A DNA stretch of 64,000 nt from Protopterus annectens (GCF_019279795.1 NC_056745.1:512332013-512396012); one strand, 5' to 3'; counted from the first letter of the stretch, positions 32,720-44,333 are shown. Notes: a model not told the origin generated them from the letters alone. Made by a program: numbers and translations.

Positions 32720-34528
32720 CCTGTAATCTGAAATGTCAGAGGATGTGGATACTGGGGCCACAAAAATTTCAAGTATCACTAAACTTATCTAGAGTCTTGC
32801 ACAGATGCCATGAGACAAACTGAGACAATCCTTTCGTTCACAATTATACTGAGGCTCAAAATACTGACTTCAGAAAAATGAACTCCTTTTTCTTTTACAA
32901 GTAACAGCCATACAGGAAGGCTGAAGAGCTTGCACTAAACTTGGGAGTGAAGCCTAATTACTCCTGCCCAGAGTTGGACAGAAGACTTGAGTTTCTCCTA
33001 CAGGCATTTCTGCAAAAACATACCCACTTTTGCCAACAAGTACCACCTCTGGGATGGTCATAGCTTTCTGGCTAGGCAGACTTGCATTCTCTGCCCCTTC
33101 ATACAAGACTGACAATAGGGGGTCTCCTTTGCCTGCCAAAGGTGCTCCAACAGCCACACAGGATGTGTCTAGCCACGTCCATGATGGCTTTACGACTGGA
33201 TCCAGACATTTTGATTCTGGGGCAGTAGACAGCCCAAAAGGGCAAGGCACAGAAATTATGGTGGGAAGAGCCTGCCATAAACCAGAGGTATTTGCAGAAG
33301 GTAAGCATTACAGCAATGTGAAGGTAAGCATCCTTTATGTCGAGAGTGGCCATGAAGGCCCAAGGAAGGAGAGGGAAAAGGGTATGAAGAGATGGCATCC
33401 TGAAGGTGTGTACCCGGAAGAGATTGAGACGGGAGAGGTCTAAGACAGGCCTCCATGGTCCTTCCTTTCTTGGGATCAGGAATATTCTTGAGTAGAATCC
33501 TTTTTTCCTGGTCCGGGCACTGCTTCTATGGTGCCCTGAGTCGGCAGTGATTGCAGTACCTGATAGAGGGCCTGAATTTGGATGGGAGAGGGATTCCTAG
33601 CTTTGTGGGTGGGGTGTGCCAGGACAAAGTATCCATTTTGGATGATGGATAGCACTCACTTGTTTGTGGTGATGAGGGACCACCCTGGCAGACAGGTGGG
33701 TGGATAGAAGAACAGACAGAGGGGGGAGGGAGCTGAAAGACTGGCAGACACTACCTGCCCTATCTGGAAAGGGAGGTCTTTGGCTGGAGGTCTGAGAAGG
33801 TCTAGCCTGAGAAGGTTGCCTTCTAGGTGGTCTCCTAGACCTAGGAGGGGCTGAAGGCCTAGAGGATTTTCTGATGAATTGAGTTTTGGTTGAGTAGTTT
33901 CTCTGAAACTTAGGAAGAAGGAAAACCAGAAGGTGCTTTAAATCCTGAAATTTCTTTTCTTTTTTGTTGGAGACTTAAATAGGTCAACAACCTTCATGTC
34001 AAACAGGGCTGAAGTGTCAAGAGGGACATCCAGCAGTTTTGCCTGAAGTCATCTGGGAGTAGCTTTAGCCACAGCCAAGAATATCCCCCAAGTACCGAAG
34101 CTGATGCAGCTGACCTGGTGCAGGCCTCTGCTGCATTATAGCTGCATCTTAATGAATGCTTACTTACCCGAGAGAAGTGCCAAGAAGGAAGTCAGAGGGG
34201 CTTTGGCTGTACAGTCAGGAAAAGTCCAAATCCTTAGATGCTTTCTCCAGAAGGGATAGGGAGCATTTAGTCATGTGTCTGGTAGTTGGTTGCCTTGAAG
34301 AAGAGAGTAGAAGTGTAAATCTTCTTACCTAGTCTCTCCATAGTTTTGCTGTTGTCAGCAGGAAGGATAGTGGTGGTTAGGAGGAGCTTAGAAGCCCTAT
34401 CTGGGAAAATGGAGATCGTGGCTGGGGCAGCCGGAGGACAACTGAAGAGAAATTTCTCTCAATCAAGCACTCTGTAAAGCCTGTCTGCCCTACATGGAGC
34501 AGGAGGCTGTAAGGCTAGAGGGATGGAA
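32720..34528 (-). pseudogene. D6: old DIRS copy, RT and gag parts (right of D7)
   Basis: The block 33099-33398 reads ATLDIKDAYLHIAVM followed by a degraded ALPFW-VYCPRI, which aligns with the RT motif LDLKEAYLHIPI ... ALPFGLSTAPRV. Flanking segments near 33430-33560 match the FLVPRK and IQ.VPQ lead-in, and 33880-34500 corresponds to gag. All frames are heavily broken. It is cut at 34528 by the 3' end of D8. RH and most of MT are unrecognisable or lost, so D6 either diverged greatly or was partly deleted. Confidence 0.55.
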
Positions 34529-35003
34529 AGTGCAGTTGTGTACACTTACCATAAATGTAGACATTAGAGTGTATTCACTGTTGTGAAGTCATCACACTTG
34601 GGTTTTCTGCCTGCAGGTAGCCCTCAGTTGGCCCGAATACCAGAGACTTAGTATTTCTGCGTCGATTGCTGTCGCTTCAGGACTGATGTCAGTTTGCCAG
34701 GGGTATACAAACAGGCAGCCAATGCCATTACATCATTTTTCTTGCCCCAAAAGTCAGGAGCCCCCCAAATAGGGAGCCAAGTTATGGTGGGAAAAACCAC
34801 CACTAAAAAGTAAATACCAATAGCCCTGTAAGGGGTGAGTAACAGAGAAAGAGACAAGGCGAGTAATAGAGACACAAGGGGGCTGGAGGGTGGGAAATCA
34901 GGATTGCAACAGTGAATACACTCAAACATCTACATTTATGGTAAGTGTACACAACTGTACTATGTTCTTCGTGTTTCACTGTTACAGTCATCAAGCTTGG
35001 GTT
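34529..35003 (-). repeat. D8 3' ITR and ICR
   Basis: The 3' ITR (to about 34755) is the inverted counterpart of the usual 5' ITR, with the CRE-like box decayed to TGATGTCA (34684-34691) and a GTATACAAA box near 34702. The ICR at 34908-35003 carries the complement of the outer end (tacatttatggtaagtgtac) then of the 5' outer end (atgttcttcgtgtttcactg). Confidence 0.75.
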
Positions 35004-35035
35004 GATTTCCAAAACTGAAGAAAGGGTGGAGGCAG

Positions 35036-36020
35036 TCAAGAAGGGTTGGGGCTGGCTAGTATGCCCTGCAGGACTGCTGTTGCAAAACCTGCCCTGGATA
35101 TGGAAGAGATAGGCAGATGGTAATGCTTGGTGAAGGTGTGTACAGAACTCCAGGTAGCAGCTTCCAGAATGTCCCTGGTAGGGACTCCCCTGAGGAATGC
35201 TGCACAGATAGAAGTTGCCCTAGTGAAATGTATTCTGACACCCTGAGGGGATGGCTTCTCATGGTGTTTGTAGTAGAAATGGATACAGTGTGCTATCCCT
35301 TTCGAAATTGTTTGTTTTGAAATGGCCTTGCCCTCTGCCCCAAGTGCAAAACTTTTTAGTAACTGGTCAGATTTCCTGAAGGGCTTAGTCCTATCAAGGT
35401 AGAATCTGAGCTGTCTGTGCACACCCAAGGAATGCAGGATCCTTTCCCCTTTATTTTGAGGATTAAGGAAGAAGGTTGGCAAATGGACAGACTGGTTGAG
35501 AGCCACACTGGACACCACTTTAGTCATAAAGGGTTAGTCCTGAGAGAGACCCTGTCAGCATGAAAAATAATGAAGGGTTCCACAGCCATAAGTCCTTGCA
35601 ACTGACAATCTTCTAGCTGAAGTGATGGCCAGAAGCAAGGCTGTTTTTCAAGAGAGGAATTTTAAATCTGCAGGCTCAAGGGGGGGGAGGGGTGAGTTTT
35701 TCCAGTACATAGTTAAGGTCCCAAGCAGGGGTGGGTGCTCTCCTTGCTGGCCTTAAGTTGTTTGCCCCTCTCAGGAACTGCTTGATGAGAAGGTGAGAGA
35801 AGAAAGGTGGCTCAGTGTTGTAATTAGCCAAGATGGCAGAGGCATGGATCTTAATGGAGAAGGATAGGCCTCTGTGGAGTAGATCTGCTAGGTAATCCAG
35901 GATTAGAGGTAAGGAGGGCAGTGCTGTCTCCTCTCCTTTAGAATGAATCCAGGAACAATACCTTTTCCACTTATCAGCATAGGATTTCCTTGTACTGGGT
36001 CTTCTGGCTTCAAGAATGAC
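35036..36020 (-). pseudogene. D8 tyrosine recombinase
   Basis: ARRPSTRKSYADKWKRYCSW (35950-36010), KIHASAILANYNTEPPFFSH (35795-35860), box I lost in a short frame near 35590-35620, then VALNQSVHLPTFFLNPQNKG (35440-35515) and VHRQLRFYLDRTKPFRKSD. The box II HxxR is HFTR in GVRIHFTRATSICAAFLRG (35190-35250), intact. The Tyr block [18 protein letters not shown] is at 35110-35165. The 163-residue frame 35527-35036 covers the whole C-terminal half, so this end is well preserved; a G-run near 35676-35690 coincides with a frameshift in the N-terminal half. Confidence 0.75.
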
Positions 36021-37690
36021 TTCCATCACTTGCTTGCTTAGGCTGGTCACTGGGGGAGAATTCAAGGAATAAGCCAGGATGCAAGATTCAGGGATTGCAG
36101 TTAGGGATGCAAGACCTGTCCCCCTGCTGAGTGAGGAGGGTTGGGATCTGGGGTAGGTGCCAGGGTGGTACCGGTGACAGGCTGTGCAGTAGTGGGTACC
36201 AGGGCTGGCGTGGCCAGTCCGGGGCATTCAGGATTGCCCTTAGTCTGTCCTGTTTGAGTAATATTCTTGAGAGAAGAGGCAGAGGAGGGAATGCATAAAT
36301 TGAGAAGTTTACCCACTGGAAGGATAGAGCATCCACTTTCCAGGTCCTGGTGCAGAATTTGCTGAGCTGGTGACTGCAGGGGGAGGCAAAGAGATCCACC
36401 TCTGGGGTCCATTTCTGAATCACAAGGTTGAAGGTGCTGGTCTCTCATTGCCACTCATGTGGGTCTAGGAGATTTCTGCTCAAGTCTGCCAGTGAGTTTT
36501 GTTTGCCTGGCAGGAATTGAGCTTGCAGATGTACCTGCATGTCCAAGGCAGTGTTCCACAGGGCCAAGGCTAGGCTGCAGAGTGGGTTCCCCCCTGCTTG
36601 TTAATGTACCACACAACTGTGATGTTTGTTTTTATTAGCAGGTGTCCTGGTGAGAGTAGGGATCTGAAAGTTGTTACAGCGTGCTGCACAGCTAGTATAT
36701 CTTTGTCTGGGTGATGTGCAGATAAAATTGACTTGGGCTCCAGTGGCCCTGAATGCACCTGCCGTCCATGTGTGCCCCCCCAGACAGTCTGATGTGTCTG
36801 TGGTTAGAGTCTGGGAGGCGTGGGATAAAGGGCAGTCCCTTGTTGTGGTTGCATGCTGCTGCCCACCAAAGAAACTCTGTCCTTAGGGTATGATAGGAAT
36901 GACTGTTTCCAGGTCCTGGGAATGTTGGCACCAAAGACTTTAAAGTACCACTGAAGTTTCCTCATATGCAGTCTGGCATATGGAATTAGAAGGATGCAAG
37001 AGGCCATGTACCCTAGGGACTACAGGATTTTTCTTGTGGATAGCTGGGTTCTGGTGGCCATTGAAGTAAAATAGTCTGCCAGGCTTGTTTTTCTGGAGTG
37101 AGGAATGCCATCTGGGATGCTGCATCCAAGCTTGCTGCCAGGAACACAATCTTTTGACTGGGGACTAGTTTTGATTTCTTTTCATTGATGGTGTACCCCA
37201 GGGAGTTTTTTTTTTTTTTAACAAATGTCAGGTGCTGAAACAGCATTTCCTGACTGCCTGAATCAGGTAGCCGTCCAAGTATGGGTAAATCTGAATATTT
37301 CTCTGTCTGCAGTAAACAATGGTTGGAGCCAAAGGGAAGTGCAGGGGAACTGATGATGCATACATCCTGCCCTGAAGTGAAGATATTTCCTGCATGATTC
37401 CCTTACAGGGATGTGCAGATAGGCCTCAAGTCTAGGGTGACTAACCAGGCAGCTTTGGCTAGCATAGGTAGAAGCTGCTTAAGGGTGAGCATTTTGAATT
37501 TTGGTACCACCAAGAAGATGCTGAGAATTGCAAGATCTAGGATTGGGCGCCAAGTGCCCTCTTTTCTGGGTACCAGGAAAAGTCTGGAATAGAATCCTTG
37601 ACCTACCTGTTCCACAGGAACAGGCTGAATTGCCCTTACAGGGAGCAGGAATTTAACTTGGTTTTGTGCCTCTACTCACTGGTTTGGAAG
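36000..37690 (-). pseudogene. D8 RT - RNase H - MT-like, broken
   Basis: MT-like: PEVDLFASPCSHQLSKFCTR (36350-36410) and DWPRQPWYPLLHSL (36175-36225). RH: NKQGGTHS near 36590-36605 after a shift. RT: VGQGFYSRLFLVPRKEGTWR (37550-37615), IPKFKMLTLKQLLPMLAKAA (37440-37510), but the ALPFG and YLDD blocks are damaged: the segment around 37260-37290 reads like YPYLDGYLI, so the second Asp has become Gly. A T-run at 37207-37219 marks another frame change. Confidence 0.65.
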
Positions 37691-38427
37691 AAGGTCTGGG
37701 AACCCTTTTGGGGTTGGCAGTGAGTGGAAGTTGAATTTGTACCCCTGGGATACAATGTTGAGGACCCATCGTTCTTTGGTGATGGACATCCAGTTTTTTG
37801 CATGAAGGGCAAGTTTTCCTCCTAGGGTCACAAGCAGCTGGGCAGAGATGGGGAGTGGAGGACAGAAGTCATTGTGAGGTCTTACCGTAGGGAGGTGGCT
37901 GAGCACCCCCTGCTTTGGGGGTGGGGGCACTCCATTGCTTCGATCTTTGCATACCCTGAGACTGTAGTCTGGGTGGTCTGTTCCCCCTGGGTCTAGTTTG
38001 AGATGGCCTGGAGGGGGCTGGAAAGGACCAGTGTTACGAGTGGCAATACCTACTGAATCCAGGAGGCTACACTTGTAAGCATTCTTTAACTGTCTGCAAA
38101 GATTTAGCTTTTTCTTCCATCTTTTTAAAAACCACTTCTGCTTTGGTGCCAAACAGATTGTCTTTCTTCAAAGGAGCATCTAATAACTGACTTTACATTG
38201 TCTGGCAAGGTCTGCTCCTTCAGCCAAGCATATCTTCTCAATACAGAACCAGCAACTGCTGCCCAGCAAGATGCTTCTAGGGCGTCAAAGCCACACTGCA
38301 ATGTATGCTTGCTGACTTGGCTTGCAGAATGCACAGGTTCCTACAATTCTTTATTTTCTGCACAGTCTGTAAAGTTAACTGTTTTTTGCTTAAGTTCCAG
38401 AATATGCTGATACTTCAGCATGTGAAA
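37676..38427 (-). pseudogene. gag: D8 gag-like protein, C-terminal part
   Basis: MHSASQVSKHTLQCGFDALE with VLRRYAWLKEQTLPDNVK (38190-38334) and the downstream tail KLNLCRQLKNAYKC (38040-38100). Gag ends at its junction with D9 at 38427, inside the QFHMLKY block. The 158-residue frame 38152-37676 spans the gag-pol boundary. Confidence 0.6.
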
Positions 38428-38876
38428 AGTACAGTTGTGTACACTTACCATAAATGTAGATGTAGAGTGTATTCGCTGTTGCAGTCATTACATTTGGGTA
38501 ATCTGCTGGCAGGTTGCCCTCAGTAGGCCTGACTACCAAAGTCTTGGGTCCTGCGTTGGTTGCTGACACTTCTCTATGACGTCAGGGGTATAAAACATGC
38601 AGCCGGATGCAATTACATCAGTTTTTCTTGCCCCAGATGTCAGGTGCCCCCCAATGGGGAGCAAATAAAATTAAAAAACAAAAAATATACCTCCAACCAA
38701 AAGGGCTTTTAAGCATGTAAGAGAAAGTACAGGTATAGCCAGAGGAAAAATAGGGGGCTGGAAGGAGGGTAACCAGGACTGCAACAGTGAATACACTCGA
38801 ACATCTACATTTAAGGTAAGTGTACACAACTGTATTATGTTCTTACTGTTTCACTGTTGCGGTCATTACATTTGGG
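38428..38876 (-). repeat. D9 3' ITR and ICR
   Basis: 3' ITR from 38428 to about 38640 with TGACGTCA at 38577-38584 and TATAAAA at 38589-38595, read on the + strand toward the element interior. ICR at 38780-38876: complement of the 3' outer end, then 'atgttctta' complementing the 5' outer end, then the tgcggtcattacatttgggt block. Confidence 0.8.
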
Positions 38877-38909
38877 TAGATTCCCAAAGCTATGGTTGGG
38901 TGGAGGAAA

Positions 38910-39274
38910 TTATACAGCATTAGGACCCGCTATAAGGCCCTGCAGGACAGCAGTGGCAAAACCAGCTCTGGATTTAGAGCAAAGTGGTAAATGGTAATGT
39001 TTGGTGAAAGTACGAACTGAGCTCCAGGTAGCAGCTTCTAGAATGTCCCTGGTAGGAACACCTCCGAGAAAGGCTGTTGAAGTAGATGCAGCCCTGGTGG
39101 AATGGGATCTGATCCCCTGGGGGATAGTTTTTCCATGGTGCTTATAGCAGAAACGAATGCAATGGCTTATCCATTTGGAAATGGTTTGCTTTGAAATAGC
39201 CTTTCCCTCTGCCCCTGCAGCAAGTACCAGCAATTCAGATTTTCTTTGTATGTATGTATGTATGTGTATGTATG

Positions 39275-39347
<73 letters not shown>

Positions 39348-40060
39348 GTGTATGTATATGTGTATGTATATGTGTATGTATATATATGATTTAGTCCTGT
39401 AAGTAAAATCTAAGTTGTTTGTTTACATCCAATGAATGCAGAATTCACTCCCCCTTGTTCTGTGGATTGGGAAAGAAAGTTGGCAAATGAACGGTCTGAT
39501 TAACAGCCACACTGGATACTACCTTAGGCATGAAGGACAGGTTGGTCCTGAGAGATACCCTGTCCGCATGAAATATGACTAAAGGCTCCACTGCCATAAC
39601 AGCCTGTAATTCGGAAATCCTTCTAGCTGCTAAAAGGAAAGCTGTTTTCCAGGAGAAAAATTTTAAGTCTGCAGTAGCAGCTGGCTTGAAAGGAGGGACA
39701 GAGAGTTTCTCCAATACAAAATTAAGGTCCCAAGCAGGGGTTGGAGCTCTCCTGGGTGGTCTTAAGTTCTTGGCCTCTCTGATACACTGCTTTAGCCGAG
39801 GATGGGAGAAGAGGGGAGGTTCTGTGTTGTAATGAGCTGAAATGGCTGAGGCATGGATTTTTATGGAAAAAAAGGACAGACCCTTGTGAAGCATCTCAGT
39901 TTAGTATTGCAAAACCTGAAGAATGTTGGGCACTGCTGTGCTTATCCCTTGAGATTGATTCCAGGCAGACTCTCTTCCATTTGTCAGCATAAGATTTTCT
40001 AGTACTAGGTCTTCTCGCCTCCAAAATGACATCCACAGGTTTGTTGATGGATGCTAAGGG
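38910..40060 (-). pseudogene. D9 tyrosine recombinase, broken by a microsatellite
   Basis: Clean YR domain in two frames: ARRPSTRKSYADKWKRVCLE (39985-40050), LSFFSIKIHASAISAHYNTE (39835-39890), box I AARRISELQAVMAVEPLVIF (39570-39630), NPQNKGE near 39450; then [20 protein letters not shown] (39155-39220), HSTR box II ([19 protein letters not shown], 39055-39115) and Tyr block [16 protein letters not shown] (38990-39040). A (TATG)n/(TA)n run at 39244-39388 replaces about ten coding bases between the two halves and breaks the gene. Catalytic R, H, R and Y all appear present. Confidence 0.75.
39244..39388. repeat. (TATG)n/(TA)n microsatellite inside the D9 YR gene
   Basis: TATG repeats flank a long pure TA tract (about 39275-39340). 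It is bounded on both sides by YR coding sequence, so it expanded or inserted in the element after transposition. Confidence 0.9.
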
Positions 40061-40953
40061 TGAATTTAGGTGATTAGCCACGCTGCAAGATTCAAAGTTT
40101 GGAGCCGTGTGTGCAGAATTTGGTGGTTCTGCTGAGACAGTAAGGTGTCGGAGGCAGGTGCTATGGTGGAAGGTGCGACACTGCACAGGAGTGGGTACCA
40201 GTGCTGGCAAGGCCAGTCTGGAGCAATCAAAATCATTTTTGGTTTGTCCTGCTTGACTTTTAATAGAACTTTGGAGATCGGAGATCAGAGGCAGAGGGGG
40301 AACGGAATAGACTGATGGGTTTTTCCAGCTGAAGGACAGAGCATCCACTTTCCAGGCTTTTTTGTGATGAGTTCTTGTGCAAAATTTGTCCAACTGATAG
40401 TTCTGGGGTGAGGCAAAAAGATCCATGTCTGGGCTCCCCCATTTGCATGTCAACACGTTGAAAATCCGTGGTTCCAGTTTCCATTCGTGTGGGTCCATGA
40501 GATTTCTGCATAGTTCGTATGCCAGAGTATTCAGCTTTCCTGGCAGGAATTGAGCTTGTAGTTATACCTGATAGCTCAAGGCCGTGTTCCACAATGCCAT
40601 GGCTAGTCTGCAGAGGGCTTAGGAGTGTGTACCCCCCCTGCTTGTTTATGTACCACATAACCGTGGTGTCCGTCTTTATCAGTAATTGTCCTGGATGAAG
40701 GTAGTCCTTGAAGGCTGTCAGTGCATTCTGTACAGCTAGCATTTCTTTTTGATTTATGTGAAGGTGCATTTGATTTGGGCTCCATTTTCCCTGAATGCAC
40801 TTCCCTGCCAGATGAGCACCCCATGCATAGTCTGATGAGTCTGTAGTTAGGGTTTGGGCGGCAGGGGTGGTGTGAATGGCAGTCCCTTGTTCTGGTGGCA
40901 GGCCTCTGACCACCATAGGAACCCTAGGCGCAGGCAAGGTATGACAGGAATTA
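40060..40953 (-). pseudogene. D9 MT-like segment and RNase H, cut by D10
   Basis: MT-like: PDMDLFASPQNYQLDKFCTR (40375-40440) and KNDFDCSRLALPALVP. RH: TDTTVMWYINKQGG (40640-40680) in frame with QMHLHINQKEMLAVQNALTA (40710-40770). The gene stops at 40953, where D10 begins; it resumes at 46859 with the C-terminal RT sequence. Confidence 0.7.
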
Positions 40954-41318
40954 GAAGTTATGTACTCACCATAACGTTCCATCTGAGTAGGTAGTTCATT
41001 TGTCTGCAACCTGTGGGTTACGGATCCGATATTGGATCAGAGCCGGCAACTTGTTTCAAGCTAATGGATCCGAGCTCCTAGCTCCTCCCTTCACCCATAA
41101 TCCCCTGCTAACCCTCCATGACCTCAGATAGAGTTTGCCCCTCAATATATATCCAACAAAAGGATATCTAACTACTAGTAGATCCGAAGAAGGTCAGGGG
41201 GAAGGAGGGGGGGGGTGGTTGCAGACAAATGAACTACCTACTCAGATGGAACGTTATGGTGAGTACATAACTTCTAAATCTGAAGTAGGATGTTCATTTG
41301 TCAGCAACCTGTGGGACA
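40954..41318 (-). repeat. D10 3' ITR and ICR
   Basis: The block acctgtgggttacggatccg (41009-41028) and the following 100 bases are the inverted match of 46719-46831. Outer unique part: 40954-40997. ICR at 41222-41318: 'cctactcagatggaacgtta' (complement of the left outer end), then the 'taaatctgaagtaggatgtt' complement of the right end. Both agree base by base with the ends. Confidence 0.85.
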
Positions 41319-41399
41319 GAGTCCCCAACTACCTGCACCTTGGGTGGCCATCATGGAAGGATATTACGAAGCACCGCAGAGCCAAAGGATGCTCTCCCT

Positions 41400-42360
41400 C
41401 TAGAAAGCACGTCTAGTTTGTAGTGGTTAATAAAGGTATGAGATGAAGCCCAAGTGGCTGCAGAACAAATATCATCCAATGGAACTCTAGACTTGAAGGC
41501 CGCAGAGGTAGAAATGGAGCAGGTGGAATGAGCACGAACTCCTTCTGGTGCGGGTCTACCCGAGGCTTGATACGCCAGTAGGATACATTGGGAAATCCAG
41601 CGAGATAAAGATACTTTAGAGATAGCTTTCCCAAAGTTAAATTTGGCAAAGAAACGAACAGCTGGTCGGATTGTCTATGGCCAGCTGTCCTATGAGTATA
41701 AAAGCGAAGCTGCCTATGAACATCTAATGAGTGCAGCTTGTATTCTCCCTTATTCTGATATTTAGGGAAGAAAACTGGTAAATTTCTGGATTGATTTATG
41801 TTGGTTTCTGATGCTATCTTGGGAAGAAAGGAGGGATTGATCCTGAGGTACACTATCTGGGTGAAAGATCAGGTAAGGAGGCTTCACAGAGAGAGCTTGA
41901 AGCTCCGACACTCTTTTCGCTGAAGTGATGGCTACAAGGAATGCTGTTTTCCATGACAAGAATTTGAGATCTACTGAAGCAGCGGGTTCAAAGGGTGGAG
42001 CAGTCAAGGCTTGAAGAACTAATATAAGATCCCAGGGGGGCACGGCTTCCTTTACAGGGGGTCTAAGTAAAAAGGTGCCCTTGAGAAAGGTTTTACACAA
42101 CTTGGCCGACATAAAGGGCCCTGTATCATGTCCCACATGGTAATGTGATATAGCTGCCAATTGCACTTTGACAGGTGAACTAGCGCCTTCCTGAAAGAGT
42201 TCAGTTAGGAAGTCTAATATGGATGGAAGAGGAGTCGTAAAGGGCTCTAGATCATGATGCTCCGCCCAGATGGAAAAACGTTTCCATTTACTGTGGTACA
42301 CTTTCCTGGTGGAGGGCTTATGCGCTGCCACGAGGATGGCTTTGACTGGTTAAGAGATAC
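41400..42360 (-). pseudogene. D10 tyrosine recombinase
   Basis: KPSTRKVYHSKWKRFSIW (42270-42325), KVQLAAISHYHVGHDTGPF (42110-42175), LSWKTAFLVAITSAKRVSEL (box I Arg, 41895-41960), a frameshift near 41800, then YQNKGEYKLHSLDVHRQLR (41690-41750). Box II reads AHSTCSISTSAAF (41505-41545), where HxxR has become HSTC, so the catalytic Arg is lost. Tyr block AATWASSHTFINHYKLD near 41405-41455. A second frameshift lies near 41560. Confidence 0.75.
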
Positions 42361-43250
42361 CGGGAGTCCTAACTAGGAGTGGAACTGGAGCAACCAAGCT
42401 GTCAGTTTCAGATTGTCCAGGTTTGGAGTTGGTAAGTTCGACGGATGGGAGATGAGATCCGGAGTGGGATCTAGAATCCAAGGGTGATTCACAAGGTGAG
42501 ACCACAGGTAAGGGAACCAAATTTGCCGAGGCCAGAATGGGGCAATGAGAATCATCTTGCTCCCCAACCGCAAGGCTTTCTGTAAGAGTTGTATCATTAG
42601 TGGTAGAGGAGGATAGGCATAGAGTAGACCGGGTGGCCAAGCATGCACCAGAGCGTCTCTTGGAGTTTCCCCTGGAGGGGGGATTAGAGCGAAGAAATTG
42701 TCGCATTTGGTGTTTGATGGAGATGCAAAAAGATCGCAGCAGGGTTGCCCCCATGTTGCGAATATCTGCTTCGCTACTAGTGGATTGAGAGACCACTCGT
42801 ACGGGGTAAGAAGGGTGCGGCTGAGCTTGTCCGCTAGGATGTTGGTCCTCCCCGGAATGTGCGTTGCAATCAGAAAGCGGTTGGTGGGGATCACCCATTC
42901 CCACACTCTCATGGCTTCGCGGCATAGAGGGTAAGATCTGGTTCCCCCCTGTTTGTTGATATACCAGACCACCGACATGTTGTCCGACTGAATTGCAATC
43001 GTTCCTGTGGGGAGGAAGCCCTGAAGTGCTTGCAACGCCAACAGCACCACTCATCTCCAGAACGTTGATATGCAGGGAGGTCTCCGTATCGTTCCACATG
43101 GCTTGGACTGTCCTGCCTGAATAATGCCCCCCCACCCGAGGCGGGAAGCGTCCGTGGTCACCGTGGCGGGAGGGGGAGAGGTGCAGAAGGGACGGCCCGT
43201 ATGGAAGTTCAAGGCTTGGAGCCACCATAGTAGCGCCCTCCTGCAAGCCT
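42350..43250 (-). pseudogene. D10 RNase H and MT-like segment
   Basis: RH: QSDNMSVVWYINKQGGTRSY (42930-42995) and HIPGRTNILADKLSRTLLTP (42800-42860). MT-like: CCDLFASPSNTKCDNFF (42695-42745), LYAYPPLPLMIQLLQKAL (42580-42635) and LIAPFWPRQIWFPYLW (42500-42550). The 225-residue frame 43050-42373 runs through all of this unbroken, and an overlapping out-of-frame ORF is its shadow. Best-preserved RH/MT in the window. Confidence 0.75.
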
Positions 43251-44330
43251 TGCTGATAGCAATGGGATGGTGGAGAGGAAGGGATAGAAAGGATCATTGC
43301 ACTAGCAGAGTCCATTGCAGTACCCGCATGTTCAAACGGGCGCATGGAAGGAGCGTAATCGCTGCCGCCATGGAGCCTAGTGCCCTCAGGACCAATACCG
43401 CTGGTGAAGCCTCTGAATGGAGGATAGCCCGCACATGAAGTTGTAAGTTCCGGATTCTCTCGGAAGTTAGGAAGGCTCGCAAATCTCTGGTGTCTATTCT
43501 GGCACCTATGAATTCTATGACCTGCGTTGGAACCAGTTGAGATTTGCAGACGTTGATAGTAATGCCTAACTGTGGGGCTAGATGGAGAAAGAAGTCTCTG
43601 GCTGAGCAAAGTAGATGCCTTGTTGGTGCGGTCAGGAGCCAGTCGTCCAGGTACGGAAAGACCTGTATTCCCTGGAGTCTCAGGTGGGCCGCAATCACTG
43701 CTAATACCTTGGTGAACACCCTGGGGGCTGTGGTGAGGCCAAAGGGAAGGACCCTGAACTGGTAGTGACTGGCCCCCAGCCGGAAGCGAAGGAACCTAAC
43801 CTCCTGGATCGTTTGTCCATTAAAATGTGGTAGCACGCATCCTTGAGGTCTATAGAGCACATCCAATCGTTCTCCCTCAAAAGGGGGAGAATAGATTGAA
43901 GAGTGACCATCCGGAATTTTCCCTTGGTTACTGACAGTTTCAAGCGGGAAAGGTCTAAGATCGGTCTCAAATCCCCCGTCTTTTCTGGCACCAAAAAGAA
44001 CCTGGAGTAGAACCCTAATCAGAGCTGGTCTTGGGGGACGGGCTGGATGGCTATTTTTCTTAGCAGCTGCTGAATTTCTGCAGCTGCAGCCTCCCTCTGA
44101 TCGGGTGGTACATCGGGGTGGTTCTTGGATTTGGGGACATGGAGTATTGGTATTTTGTACCCTCTGGATATAATGCGAAGCACCCAGCGGTCTGTCGTGA
44201 TGGACTCCCATGCCGCTAGGTGTTTCGAGAAGCGCCCCCCCCCCCCGACTGCCTCCAGAGTGGAGCAGCCGGGCAACCCCTCAGGGCTGCTGTGCGGGCC
44301 GCTCAGAGAAAGGTTCTCTGGACCCAAAGT
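43250..44330 (-). pseudogene. D10 reverse transcriptase
   Basis: A 305-residue frame (44211-43294) includes FRVLPFGLTTAPRVFTKVLA (43715-43775) and an intact FPYLDDWLL active site (43635-43665). Upstream motifs MVPEKTGDLRPILDLSRLKL (43930-43994) and SIDLKDACYHILM (43815-43860) are in another frame, so at least one frameshift separates fingers from palm. The N-terminal lead-in GYKIPILHVPKSKNHPDVPP is at 44105-44165. Confidence 0.75.
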
Positions 44331-44333
44331 TTC

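Larger units (their letters stand above)
34529..38427 (-). mobile_element. D8: DIRS element, 3' part, gag interrupted by D9
   Basis: 3' ITR (34529-34755), ICR (34908-35003), YR, MT-like, RH, RT and the 3' part of gag. At 38427 gag is interrupted by D9; 34 bases of the continuing gag are seen at 49959-49992 (and duplicated at 55197-55230) before sequence changes to a Penelope-like fragment. Without D9 the join reads ...catgtgaaa|ctgacacttcaagg..., a continuous gag. The 5' half is missing. Confidence 0.85.

Noticed and set aside
33030..33443. 137-codon open frame on + strand
   Set aside because: Lies antisense to the D6 RT remnant (DIKDAYLHI on the minus strand); no protein features of its own.
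39157..39402. Open frame on + strand rich in Tyr/Ile/Met/Cys repeats
   Set aside because: It is a translation of the (TATG)n/(TA)n microsatellite and not a gene.
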